Assembly (NCBI GenBank): GCA_000787465.1
Contig: JSYX01000731.1
Span: 1 to 11,489, forward strand
Reading direction: 5' to 3'
Source of the DNA: Thermomucor indicae-seudaticae
Lineage: Eukaryota > Mucoromycota > Mucoromycetes > Mucorales > Lichtheimiaceae
DNA: 11,489 nt
Part shown: in pieces, positions 1 through 8,191 of the stretch
Numbering within the stretch: the first letter of the stretch is position 1
Layout: every line of letters begins with the position of its first letter
Notes under the pieces: generated by a model
Told to the model about the DNA's origin: nothing
Database searches by the model: none
Seen by the model: the letters and a program-made list of their open reading frames with translations, nothing else
Position numbers and translations under genes: made by a program

Positions 1-113
1 CGTAAACCACTCACTGGGTGACGCAAACTGTGGTTTTCAGTTAACGCAAAATGTATTTCAAGCATGCGCAAATATTACGAAAAAATCCAGTATTTCCCTG
101 CCAAGTGACGGTC

Positions 114-163
114 TGGTCAGTGACCATTGACGGTAAACTTACCTGGTCGAGGAATGACCAGGT
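114..163. repeat. Cluster of TGGTC/GACCA inverted repeats
   Basis: Two perfect inverted repeats lie side by side. TGGTCA (114-119) and TGACCA (121-126) are separated by one base. ACCTGGTC (141-148) and GACCAGGT (156-163) are separated by seven bases. The pentamer TGGTC or its complement therefore occurs four times in 47 bases, about 360-410 bases upstream of the b5-ACAD start. This could be a binding site for a dimeric transcription factor; that function is inference. Confidence 0.45.
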
Positions 164-478
164 TCATCGGAGAAGTTATAAAGAGTCTTCTCTTCTTGTA
201 GATTATATCGTCTTTTCCCAAAGGAGGAAGTCATAACTTAGCTTCTATGCCTCAACCTTATCCTTATTGTGTATAACTCCACGGCGATATAATAGGAAGT
301 ATGTCGCGTAAAATTCAAAAGACCAATTCACACTATTCTTTGACGTATCCATGGCGAGAACCTACAGAAAAAGGCTGGCATTTTAGCATGGGCAAAAGGA
401 TGCGGGGTATTGCATCTCCGAAATTTCAGCTGAGTAAGGTCGATTCAAAGAAGCTCATGAACATTTGATTTAGAGCCT

Positions 479-526
479 TGTCCTTTCTTCTTCTTTCTTC
501 CTTCCTTCCACGCCCCCACTCTACAT
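479..526 (+). promoter_or_regulatory. Pyrimidine-rich leader before the b5-ACAD gene
   Basis: A nearly pure C/T tract covers about 479-510 and is followed by a short CTACAT leader directly before the ATG at 527. CT-rich tracts next to transcription starts are common in fungal promoters that lack a clear TATA box near the start. No convincing TATA box lies within 100 bases; a TATAAAG sits much further up, at 177-183. The tract supports 527 as the first ATG of the transcript. Confidence 0.45.
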
Positions 527-2217
527 ATGAAGACTTTTACACCCGAGCAAGTCGCGCAGCACAACAAGGCAGATGATATCTGGATTATTGTAGACGGCAA
601 AGTATTCGATGTCACAAAGTTCCTCAACGAGCATCCAGGTGGCAAAAAGGTGCTTTTGAAGATGGCCGGCAAGGATGCCACCAAGCAGTTCCACCAGTTT
701 CACAATGATGCCATTATGCAGCGTGTTGGTTTGCCCATGCAAATTGGTGTGATTGGCTCGTCAGAACCTGAAAACAAGGTCCAAGAAGCAAAGAAAAGCA
801 ATCCTGCTCCTGCTCCTGCTCCTGCTCCTTCTTTAGGCGGCCAATTGGTCTCGGGAGAGCAAGCACAGTTTGGTGAAGGCGTGCCTTACGGCGATCCGAC
901 CTGGTACCAGGACTGGAACAGGTCAGTATTCAAACTACACTCTATACAAAGAAGGAGAGTGTGTCTGACTCTTTTAGCTCCAATAGTCCCTACTATAATG
1001 AATCACACATTCGGCTGAGAAAGGAGATTCGTGAATTCGTCGAAAAAGAACTGATGCCGTACTGCCATGAATGGAGCGAAGCCAAGGCGATTCCTCGAGA
1101 GGTCGTGAAGCGTGCAGCCCGGAGAGGGTTCTTGAATGCAGTATCAGGCGCAGGCACCAACCGTCCGATTCATTCACTCTTGCCGTACCCACTTCCTGCT
1201 GGTCTCAAGTCCGAGGAATTCGACATTTTCCACGAATTCATTTGCATTGACGAGATTGCGCGGTGCGGTTCGGGAGGTCTATTGTGGGCCTTGCAGGGCG
1301 GTCTGGGGATTGCGCTGCCGCCGGTAATGTCGTTTGCATCGGAAGCCGTCAAGCGGCGAGTGGTGCCAGACTGTTTATCGGGCGAGAAGTTTATTGCACT
1401 GGCGATCACGGAGCCGTCTGCGGGGTCGGACGTGGCGGGTCTGCAGACGACGGCCAAGGACATGGGCGAATATTTCTTGCTGAACGGCGAAAAGAAATGG
1501 ATCACGCAGGGCGCGTATGCGGATTACTATGTGGTTGCGTGTCGCACGGGCGGGCCTGGCATGGGCGGCGTGTCGCTGTTGCTGGTTGAGCGCAGCATGC
1601 CGGGCGTGCAGGCTCGGCCGATGGATACCCAAGGCATGTGGGGATCGGGCACGTCCTACATTACCTTTGAAGACGTCAAGGTACCCCGGACACACTTGAT
1701 TGGAGAGCTCAACCAAGGGTTCAAGTACATTATGCACAACTTTAACCATGAGCGCATCGGGATCGTCATGCAAGCCAACCGGCTGGCTCGTGTGTGCATT
1801 GAGGAGTCGTTCAAGTACGCGCTCAAGCGCAAGACGTTTGGCAAACGTCTGATTGATCACGCGGTGATTCGAAACAAGCTGGGCCACATGATTCGTCAGT
1901 GCGAAGCGACGCATGCATGGCTGGAGACGATCTTGTACCAGATGAAGACGCTGCCGTCCGAAAAACAGCCCGCGGTCCTCGGTGGGCCCATTGCGCTCCT
2001 GAAAGCACAGAGCACACAGACCTTTGAGTATTGCGCGCGCGAAGCGGCTCAGATCTTTGGTGGTCTGGCTTATACCCGCGGTGGACAGGGTGAAAAAGTC
2101 GAACGTCTGTACCGTGAAGTGCGTGCCTATGCTATCCCTGGTGGGTCCGAGGAAATCATGCTGGATCTTGGCGTTCGTCAAGCACTTAAACAATACAGCA
2201 AAAAGTCAAAATTGTAA
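527..2217 (+). CDS. Cytochrome b5 / acyl-CoA dehydrogenase fusion, peroxisomal
   Basis: Two exons, 527-921 and 987-2217, give 541 aa. The intron (922-986) has donor GTCAGT, branch CTGAC (965-969) and acceptor CAATAG. Residues 1-75 are a cytochrome b5 heme domain with HPGG (heme ligand H36) and FHQFHND (likely second ligand H59). A Pro-Ala linker (93-101) follows, then an FAD-dependent acyl-CoA dehydrogenase from about 133. The dehydrogenase signature is AITEPSAGSDVAG (271-283), with a C-terminal QIFGG...RLYREVR block. The base of medium-chain enzymes is replaced by Gly (G517, IPGGSEE). Glu387 in NHERIG sits where isovaleryl- and long-chain-CoA dehydrogenases carry theirs. The protein ends in SKL, a type 1 peroxisomal signal. 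It probably oxidises acyl-CoA in peroxisomes, with the b5 domain as internal electron acceptor or carrier; that role is inference. The substrate cannot be read from sequence. Confidence 0.93.
803..829 (+). repeat. CCTGCT hexamer repeat coding for a Pro-Ala linker
   Basis: Four perfect copies of CCTGCT plus a final CCT encode alternating Pro-Ala (residues 93-101) between the cytochrome b5 and dehydrogenase domains. Because the unit is six bases, slippage would change linker length two residues at a time without shifting the frame. Pro-Ala stretches are typically extended, flexible spacers. Confidence 0.9.
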
Positions 2218-2295
2218 TGCTTTCCTTTTAACTTTCTTTGTGTATATCTAGTACAATAGAAGCTCTTTCGAAGGGTTTGTTTTTATTCGTCCCAT

Positions 2296-2301
2296 AATAA
2301 A
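2296..2301 (+). terminator. Poly(A) signal of the b5-ACAD gene
   Basis: A canonical AATAAA lies 79 bases after the stop codon. It is the only such hexamer between this gene and the next start at 2443, so the transcript probably ends within a few tens of bases after it. That leaves only about 120 bases for the promoter of the next gene. Confidence 0.6.
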
Positions 2302-2421
2302 GCAGTTATAGTGTCTAACCCAAGTGAAGAAGTTTGAAAATGAAGCTGTTCCGAAAATGGGTTAAGCCAAGGTCGGTGTTGAACCCTGCCCTTCATCAAC
2401 TACTCATCATCATCATTCGTG

Positions 2422-2429
2422 TATATATA
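2422..2429 (+). promoter_or_regulatory. TATA-like element before the trefoil gene
   Basis: A TATATATA tract starts about 20 bases before the ATG at 2443. This is very close for a standard TATA box, which usually lies some 30 bases or more upstream of transcription start, so it may be fortuitous. A run of CAT/ATC repeats (about 2404-2417) lies directly before it. Confidence 0.2.
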
Positions 2430-2442
2430 CCCTGGCTCGTGA

Positions 2443-3618
2443 ATGCCCATCCTCCTTCCATTCATTTTATTGGTGTTGCTGAATGGTGCCCTCGCCGTTT
2501 TGGGGGGCGAAGGCACCTACCCCCTGGCGCACATTGAGGGGCCCCAGATTATCGAAAACTCCACACACATTCCAGTAACTGTCCTCATTTCACGGTCCTC
2601 CCTTCCTGGTCAAATGGACTCACTGCTTTTTCTTGCAGACCGGGTTTTATACGTTTCGGCATGTGGAAACCGGCAAGTACTTGCAATTTATCGATTTCGA
2701 CAATCAAGTGGTGCCGACCGAAGGAGCCAACTCGACTGTGTTTAATGGGACCTTGTGGACCGTCAAGTGGCACGGAGACAAGAATTATTCGATACATCAC
2801 TTGAACCACGCCAACGTAAGCTCTATTGTTACTAAAAGAAAAATGCGTGCATTTATTCAACAGACACTTGGCTCTAGTATGACAAGTGCATATCCACACG
2901 ATGGGATCATTTGCGCGGTTTAGATGACGCGGCGGTCATGTGGTACGATAAGCATTCACGCGTTCTGTCCACGTAACTGAAGAAACATGGATCTAGGCAA
3001 TGCGAGGTGGACAATATTACAAAGGATGGTCTCGATTTCGACATTTATCCGGGTTTCCAAGGCGTGTATAATGCATCGGCACCGCGGCCTTTGGAGAAAA
3101 GGCTAGAGAAACGGTACGAAAACACGTATGAAGCGATCCGACCGGACAAACAGCAATGGCTGTTTATGCGCGCAGACCCTCAGCAGACACCTGTGTGGAA
3201 GAATGTCGAGTTTGACCCAGCGACAGGCAAGAACAAGTACTCGGGCGACGGACCGATCCAGCCCGACCGCAAAAAGAACCAGCATTCGGGCAACAACACG
3301 TTCTATCTTGTGTCGGCAGCTCATCTCTGGAACATGAAGGCTCGCTGCATTTACCCGCAAGCAAGCTATGAGTTTACGTTCACAGCCAACAATACCGGTG
3401 TCACGATCTTGGACCATTGCGTGTGGGCCAATCGGTCTCAGTTGTGGGAAGTGACGCTCTGGAAGCCTGCCGATTTTAAGCAAGGCATTGCGCCGAACCC
3501 CGCATTCGCACAACCACCTTCTCGTTCTCCGTCATCACCCTTTGCAATATGGGACAAGTCGCCTGTCATTTGGTGGGCTGTCCTTGTCGTTTTGTCATTC
3601 TTCATTTGGATCCTTTAG
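2443..3618 (+). CDS. Secreted, surface-anchored beta-trefoil-like protein
   Basis: Four exons, 2443-2574, 2639-2815, 2878-2942 and 2997-3618, give 331 aa. Residues 1-18 form a signal peptide with a Leu-rich core ending GALA. The mature part opens with a GFYTFRHVETGKYL block and has W-x-W, STRW and MWQC elements, like the repeating strands of beta-trefoil (ricin-B or lectin-like) folds. Nine N-glycosylation sequons and four cysteines (two in KCIS and WQC) suit a secreted protein. The last ~19 residues are hydrophobic and run to the stop, as in a GPI-anchor signal or a C-terminal membrane anchor. Introns are 64, 62 and 54 nt. The third uses a weak donor, GTACGA; the better-looking GTAACT at 2973 would leave only a 24-nt intron. 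The fold is a motif-level judgement and the ligand is unknown. It converges on the channel gene. Confidence 0.72.
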
Positions 3619-3650
3619 CCATAGTATTATTGTTACAAATAGATACGTAA

Positions 3651-3660
3651 TTTATTTATT
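3651..3660 (-). terminator. Overlapping poly(A) signals of the channel gene
   Basis: On the minus strand AATAAA occurs twice in overlap (3660-3655 and 3656-3651), the first sharing one base with the stop codon TAA (3662-3660). Cleavage would normally fall 10-30 bases further, at roughly 3620-3645. That is within or next to the end of the opposing trefoil gene, so the two transcripts very likely overlap at their 3' ends. Confidence 0.6.
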
Positions 3661-6600
3661 TACATGTTGGTTGCAAACATGAGAGTGGACGCAGCCGCTG
3701 CCTGAGCGCCAGCATTGCCACCCGGTGCGGTTGTAACTGACGCCCCAGCCGCGGCACCGGGTGCCCCACGCACATCATCATCTTCATATTCATAACCACG
3801 TCGCAGGTGCAGTCCCTCCTGACCGTATGATGATCGACTACCCATATTGTATATTTCCGGAGGTCCTTCTTCATTTTTGCTGTTCTGGTACGGCTGAGAC
3901 GGCAGGACATAGTCAATCCCGAGCCGCTCACACTCCTCTTTTAGCTCAAACATAAAGTTATTGTGTCGCAGCCACCGTCCGCCCATATCCATCCAGTTTT
4001 GTGTATGCTCGACGTAGAATGTGATCGTGATGCGGTTCTGGTTCTCAAAGGAAATGATGTTGGCTGTAGTCGAATTGACAGTGTAGAGGTTGGGAAACTG
4101 GTTGGCCCATTCAATCATGTGGTCCCGAAGACGGTGGATCTTCCAGGAGGGTGTTGAAAATGCGATATTCAAATCTTATATAGACAAATGAGTTGTCATG
4201 ATACATCAAACGTTGGCACGGAAAAGGTCGACCTACCCATGGTTTCACCTGTTCTTCCCGTACGTCGTACGTTGATAATGTACTGCGTTGCAAGGACAGA
4301 GTTTTTGGCATAAACCACAGAACCATCCCACTTGCTGAATAGGATGAAACAATGAGCCAAAAGAAGTTTCCCCCTTAGCAGTCTGTATTAACTTACATGA
4401 ACGTAGATACCAGTAAGCCGACATTGGCGACAACCCAATTCTCAGTACCAATAAACACACGATCACCCGCATCAAAGGGATGCTGTTATAAACCAATCAT
4501 TAGGAAAATCTATTCCCTATCATCAAGCAGAGTCAAACCACTTACTGTAACAAACACAAAGATGATAGACTCGAAAGCATCCTTTGCACTATTTCCAAAG
4601 ACAAAGCTCGCTGCAATGAAGGCACTCCAAAGCGGCATAAGACTTGTTCCAACGTTCACACCGAATGCTGCGCACACAACGACAATCTAAAAGTGGTGTC
4701 AATAAGAAATGCTGACAATAAGGACAGGTAAAAATATCAAGGTTACCCAGATGACAGTAAAGATAACCAAGAGGATAATGTCCAATTTGCCAGTCGCTTG
4801 GGACAGGTCCCGCATGGACCGCGCCAAGTTCTTGCGCTCGCGGTAGATGCGGACACAGGCTGACCGCAGCTCCATCTTGCTGATATTCCCGTTGCCGTCC
4901 TGGTCAAACAACCGAAAGGCTTCGGCTGCTTCTTCGTGTGTCCGGAAAAAGGGGTAGAAATCCGATTCGACGATCGATTGACGGCCCGAGTAGCCTACAA
5001 TGTTGTGATAGATGCGCTTGGCGAGCGCCTTGGCTTGATGTGACGTGCCGTGGGCCACAGAGGTATTGTGATGCGACTGGGTATTGATAATGTTGCCGCG
5101 CAGTTTTCTGTAGCCGCCCCGCAGTAAACGTCCAGGAATGGCTGAGGTGTTGATGCCAAAATCGCGGGTCGCGTTTAAAAAGGACTTTTCTTCGTTGCTC
5201 GGTCTCGAACTCATCCAGGTGCTTGATCGTGACAACGGTGCGGGCGAATCAACAGGCTTGGGCTCGTCTGGCCGTTGGCTGTCAGACTTGCCTTTCTTTA
5301 CTTCACGGAGCCGCTTTGTCAAGTTGGCGACAAAGTCCGAAGGATGATGATGATGGTGTTGTTGTTCCTTGGGATTTTCCTCTTCAACGACCTGCTGCTT
5401 TTCGTCATCGGAAACCCGGCCTTCCAGAGGCGGAATGGCGATCAACGTGTCCATATTTGTTGACGGGAAACGAACATTAGATTTGACTCCAGCGTCGTCG
5501 CCTTGGGAGCGCATAATAGAGCGCGTCTTTTTGCCACCTTCGGTTGCTGCTTGCTGGAGGGCAGTAGGGACAGTATCATCAGCTGACGCAGATCGGGTCG
5601 GTGTGCCACTGGCTGATTTATCATTATTCAGGTTCTTGTTCCTACGAATATGCTTGCGTAAGAAATCCTGAGGCGTCCTTTTCTTTTGCTGCTTCTTGAG
5701 GCGATCCAAGATTTTTAAGGCGCGATCGTTGGCCGCAATACGGTCTCCATAAGCTTTTCTATTCAAAGGGGTTTAAAATTCACTCCATCGAAATGTTTCA
5801 CAGACTCGGTCGAGCCACTTACTTGTGGAAGGAGGTGACTGAAAAAGAAAAAGATTAGCGCTTCTGGGGTCAACTCGAGACAAGGAAAACGTACCAATGA
5901 GCTGTAGAATGAATTTCTCGATAAAGATGAATAAGGCTGCGAAAAACACAGCCTCCCATATGCTAAAGAATACATTGACGTATGCCGGAATACCTGCCGG
6001 TGACGTGACCATCCTTTGAATGAATGCCCATGAGCCCCAGGCCCACGCAGAAACGAGCAAAAGTTTAATGAAGGGCCTTAAAGCCATGTAATACTACTCA
6101 TACATCAGCCATTCTTCATGATTACGTCTTTATTTGTTTTCCTCTCTTACCGCTAATCGCATACGCAAGACTTCCGTCGATTGCGGTCGGAGAAAACCGA
6201 CGATGCGCTTGATCACCCACGGTATCAGCTCGACAATTAACTGCAATATAACGCTGATACACCACATGAAAGCTGCCCATGTAAACCATAATTCCAGGTT
6301 ATATGAAACCATGGTTTCCCTTCCTCGGTACTCCACCCAAATGGCAACGTCGACCGCAATGAGAATGATGGCGAAGACCACAATGCAAGACCATGCAATG
6401 TACGATGAGTTGCGTGAGAGAAAAAATACAATGCCTTTTGCGCTTTTTGCGTTCCTTTGTTTTTCGTCTTCCTCGTCTTCCTCGCCTTCTGCTGCCCAAT
6501 CAAAGTTTTCATCCACATAATTTGTTACCAGGCCAGGACCTAGGAAAATGTCTCAATGACAAAATGTATGAACGTAATGAAGAGCGTTTACCGGCTAATG

Positions 6601-6923
6601 CCTCCAATGGAACTTCTGCTGGGATGCCGTTCTCGAGAACAACCGTAGTGGCTTCGTCGTCGGTTGAATTCCGTGTTCCTACAGACGGATCATCGGTGTC
6701 GGTTGACGTCAGATTAGGTCGGTCTGTCGCTGTCAGCTTGGCTGCGGTTTCATCATTGTCTGTAGAGTTGGCATTACTGGTTGATCTTCTCCTCCGTGCT
6801 TATTGAATTATATTAGCAATCGGAACCAAAGAAAAGAGTAATGGATCAAAATGCGGGGTAGACTTTACGTTCAGACCACGGAGCCGATGCATCTGTTGCT
6901 GCATGTGGATCGCCATCGACCAT
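3660..6923 (-). CDS. EF-hand mechanosensitive ion channel, MscS family (fungal MSY type)
   Basis: Ten minus-strand exons: 6923-6869, 6798-6592, 6539-6151, 6093-5895, 5838-5823, 5758-4747, 4686-4546, 4482-4397, 4334-4237 and 4174-3660, giving 905 aa. All phases fit. The N-terminal tail is basic, then Ser/Thr/Asp-rich, then acidic (about 105-113). Four membrane segments lie near 133-154, 167-190, 225-243 and 253-280. A charged cytosolic loop follows, with a His run. A canonical EF-hand loop (DQDGNGNISKME, 574-585) precedes a fifth segment (about 613-633). The pore helix and beta domain include SFVFGNSAKDAFESI, THPFDAGDRV and RRTGRTGETMDLNIAF. The tail is Ala/Gly-rich. Fission yeast relatives (Msy1/Msy2) sit in ER membranes and control Ca2+ on hypo-osmotic shock; a similar role is likely. 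The ATG at 6923 follows a CT-rich leader; an upstream exon cannot be excluded. Confidence 0.9.
5823..5838 (-). other. 16-nt microexon of the channel gene
   Basis: Between intron 5894-5839 (GTACGT...TTTTTCAG) and intron 5822-5759 (GTAAGT...GAATAG) lies an exon of only 16 nt. It supplies most of TSFHK, joining ...LQLIV to KAYGDRIAANDRALK. Skipping it joins phase 1 to phase 2 and shifts the frame, so inclusion is needed. The rebuilt segment matches the usual fungal channel layout after the fourth membrane segment: a short F/Y-H stretch, then a D-R-I helix. Confidence 0.8.
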
Positions 6924-7000
6924 TGCTTGTACTATCAGAAGAAAAAAAAAGAGGCAGGCTGGAAAGAGGGAAGATGCACTTAACAAAAAGAAAATTTTAT
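6924..7000 (-). promoter_or_regulatory. Pyrimidine-rich leader of the channel gene
   Basis: Read on the minus strand, the bases before the ATG at 6923 are strongly C/T-rich, including a run of nine T at about 6950-6942, with an AT-rich CATAAAATTTT block some 65-75 bases upstream. This resembles the leader of the b5-ACAD gene and supports transcription starting close to 6923. Confidence 0.35.
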
Positions 7001-7075
7001 GACTCTCTGTGTAACTGGCTTTTCCGTTCCTGGTAAAGCGGCCCTGGCTGGTTTCAGGTCCGTGCCAATCTCCGG

Positions 7076-7111
7076 TTTTTTTTTCTTTTCTGTCAGTTCG
7101 GGGGGGGGGGG
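7076..7111. repeat. T9 and G12 homopolymer tracts
   Basis: Nine T (7076-7084) and twelve G (7100-7111) lie 15 bases apart. Long G runs are rare and prone to slippage and sequencing error, and can form four-stranded structures together with neighbouring G runs. They lie 153-188 bases upstream of the channel start codon. No function can be assigned from sequence alone. Confidence 0.85.
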
Positions 7112-7195
7112 TCGACGTTACCCCGGCATTGCACGTAGCTCCAGCCGAGGGACCTTCTTATTCGCTGTTGCTGGGGAAAAGATTACAGTATGACC

Positions 7196-7393
7196 TCACA
7201 CATATGCTTCGAAATCAAATGATTTGTGACTCAGATGGATCAGTGGCGCAAAAGAGACTTTCTGGCTTTTCCATAGCAACGGTTGATGAAACACTCTGTC
7301 CCATTGCCTTTTCCGGGAATTCGTCCCAAGCGGTCGTCCCCTCACAACCATAATATTCCGGATGTATATGTAAACCTGATCGCCCACGTTCAC
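7196..7393 (-). pseudogene. Possible transposase-tail relic with an AT-hook-like motif
   Basis: This minus-strand frame runs about 65 codons, with an upstream in-frame stop near 7410. It contains VVRGRPLGTNSRKRQWD. R/K-G-R-P followed by a basic stretch is an AT-hook-type core, and is also typical of the C-terminal tails of MULE/FAR1-like transposases. A second KGRP tail lies at 10537-10976 on the same strand. I find no SWIM zinc finger or DDE-type transposase residues upstream (to the right), so if related this is a remnant. It could also be chance; the frame is short and its start is not convincing. Confidence 0.25.
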
Positions 7394-8191
7394 GCTTCGT
7401 ATGACTATGGCTTAGATAACGTAACGTTTATCGCCTATTGCACTTCTTTCACCCGTGTATTGCACTCATCTTGGCACATCATCTGTTGTCCGGAATTCGC
7501 CCCCCCGCAATACAACAGAAACGGCCTCCCATGGCATCTCTTATCTTGAGAGTAAAAAATCTGCAACTTCGCTCATTGGTCCTTTGATCTCCGAATACCG
7601 GAGTGTCGTTCTAAACCGTGTGCTTGACGTAATACGGTGCGATACACCTAAGAAAAGGGGGTGTGACCGGAATAAAGCCTTGGGCCCTTTCAATTTTGTA
7701 GTTGACTTTGCTATAAGCAGGGGCCAACAGAGGACAGTTAAAAGTGGGATCCTAAAGACAAGAGGAATATTTGAATAAAGGCATCGGTTCTTCGTTAAGC
7801 GATTGCTCTTTCTGGCTTGGGTTGTGTGTGCGACTCATGCTCCTATTGTCTTTCGCTCCTCACTCCCTCGATCTAATTGTTTCCAGGAAAAGCTCACATC
7901 TATCACTATCCCAAGCTTACATAGCGACTAGCCGTTTATTTTTCTTGATTTTCTGCCAATCTCTTTAATTGAATGTCCGGTCAAATGCATATCAAAAACT
8001 GTCCACGATCTTAACCTAAGCCTTCTACAGTCGCCGTTCGCTACATCGATCACAATTAGGGATAGTGTGTGAAAGATGCTCGTACAGCAGTATATCTCAA
8101 CCTCAGTAAGAAAGGTATAGCGCGTATAAAAGCTTTTGACTCAATAATTGGTTTGATGATACGATGTGTCGTCAATGGTGTTAGTTAACTG

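Noticed and set aside
51..236. 61-codon ORF at the left end
   Set aside because: No recognisable motif, and it overlaps the inverted-repeat cluster; more likely promoter DNA.
961..1018. Separate start of the dehydrogenase at 961 (GTG)
   Set aside because: These bases include the intron 3' end (branch CTGAC and both acceptors); splicing from the cytochrome b5 exon gives the better, continuous protein.
1375..2193. 272-codon ORF antisense to the acyl-CoA dehydrogenase exon
   Set aside because: It lies wholly opposite a strongly conserved exon, shows no family motif, and such long antisense frames arise from GC-rich third positions on the coding strand.
4699..4746. Read-through of the channel exon past 4747 to the stop at 4699
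   Set aside because: It would end the protein before the pore helix; removing GTAACC...TTTTAG (4746-4687) joins VIFTVIW to IVVVCAAFGVNV, the conserved MscS layout.
6134..6520. 128-codon plus-strand ORF over channel exon 3
   Set aside because: The Ser-rich product is the complement of the acidic and membrane-segment codons of the channel; no independent support.
7311..7510. Similar CCGG(G)AATTCG(T)CCC strings about 180 bases apart
   Set aside because: Only about 12 bases are shared, with gaps, and GAATTCG occurs several more times elsewhere in the window, so no repeat can be claimed.
7455..7778. 107-codon plus ORF ending in an AATAAA
   Set aside because: The product matches no family, the frame lacks a promoter or leader, and the stop inside a poly(A)-like hexamer is not evidence of a gene by itself.
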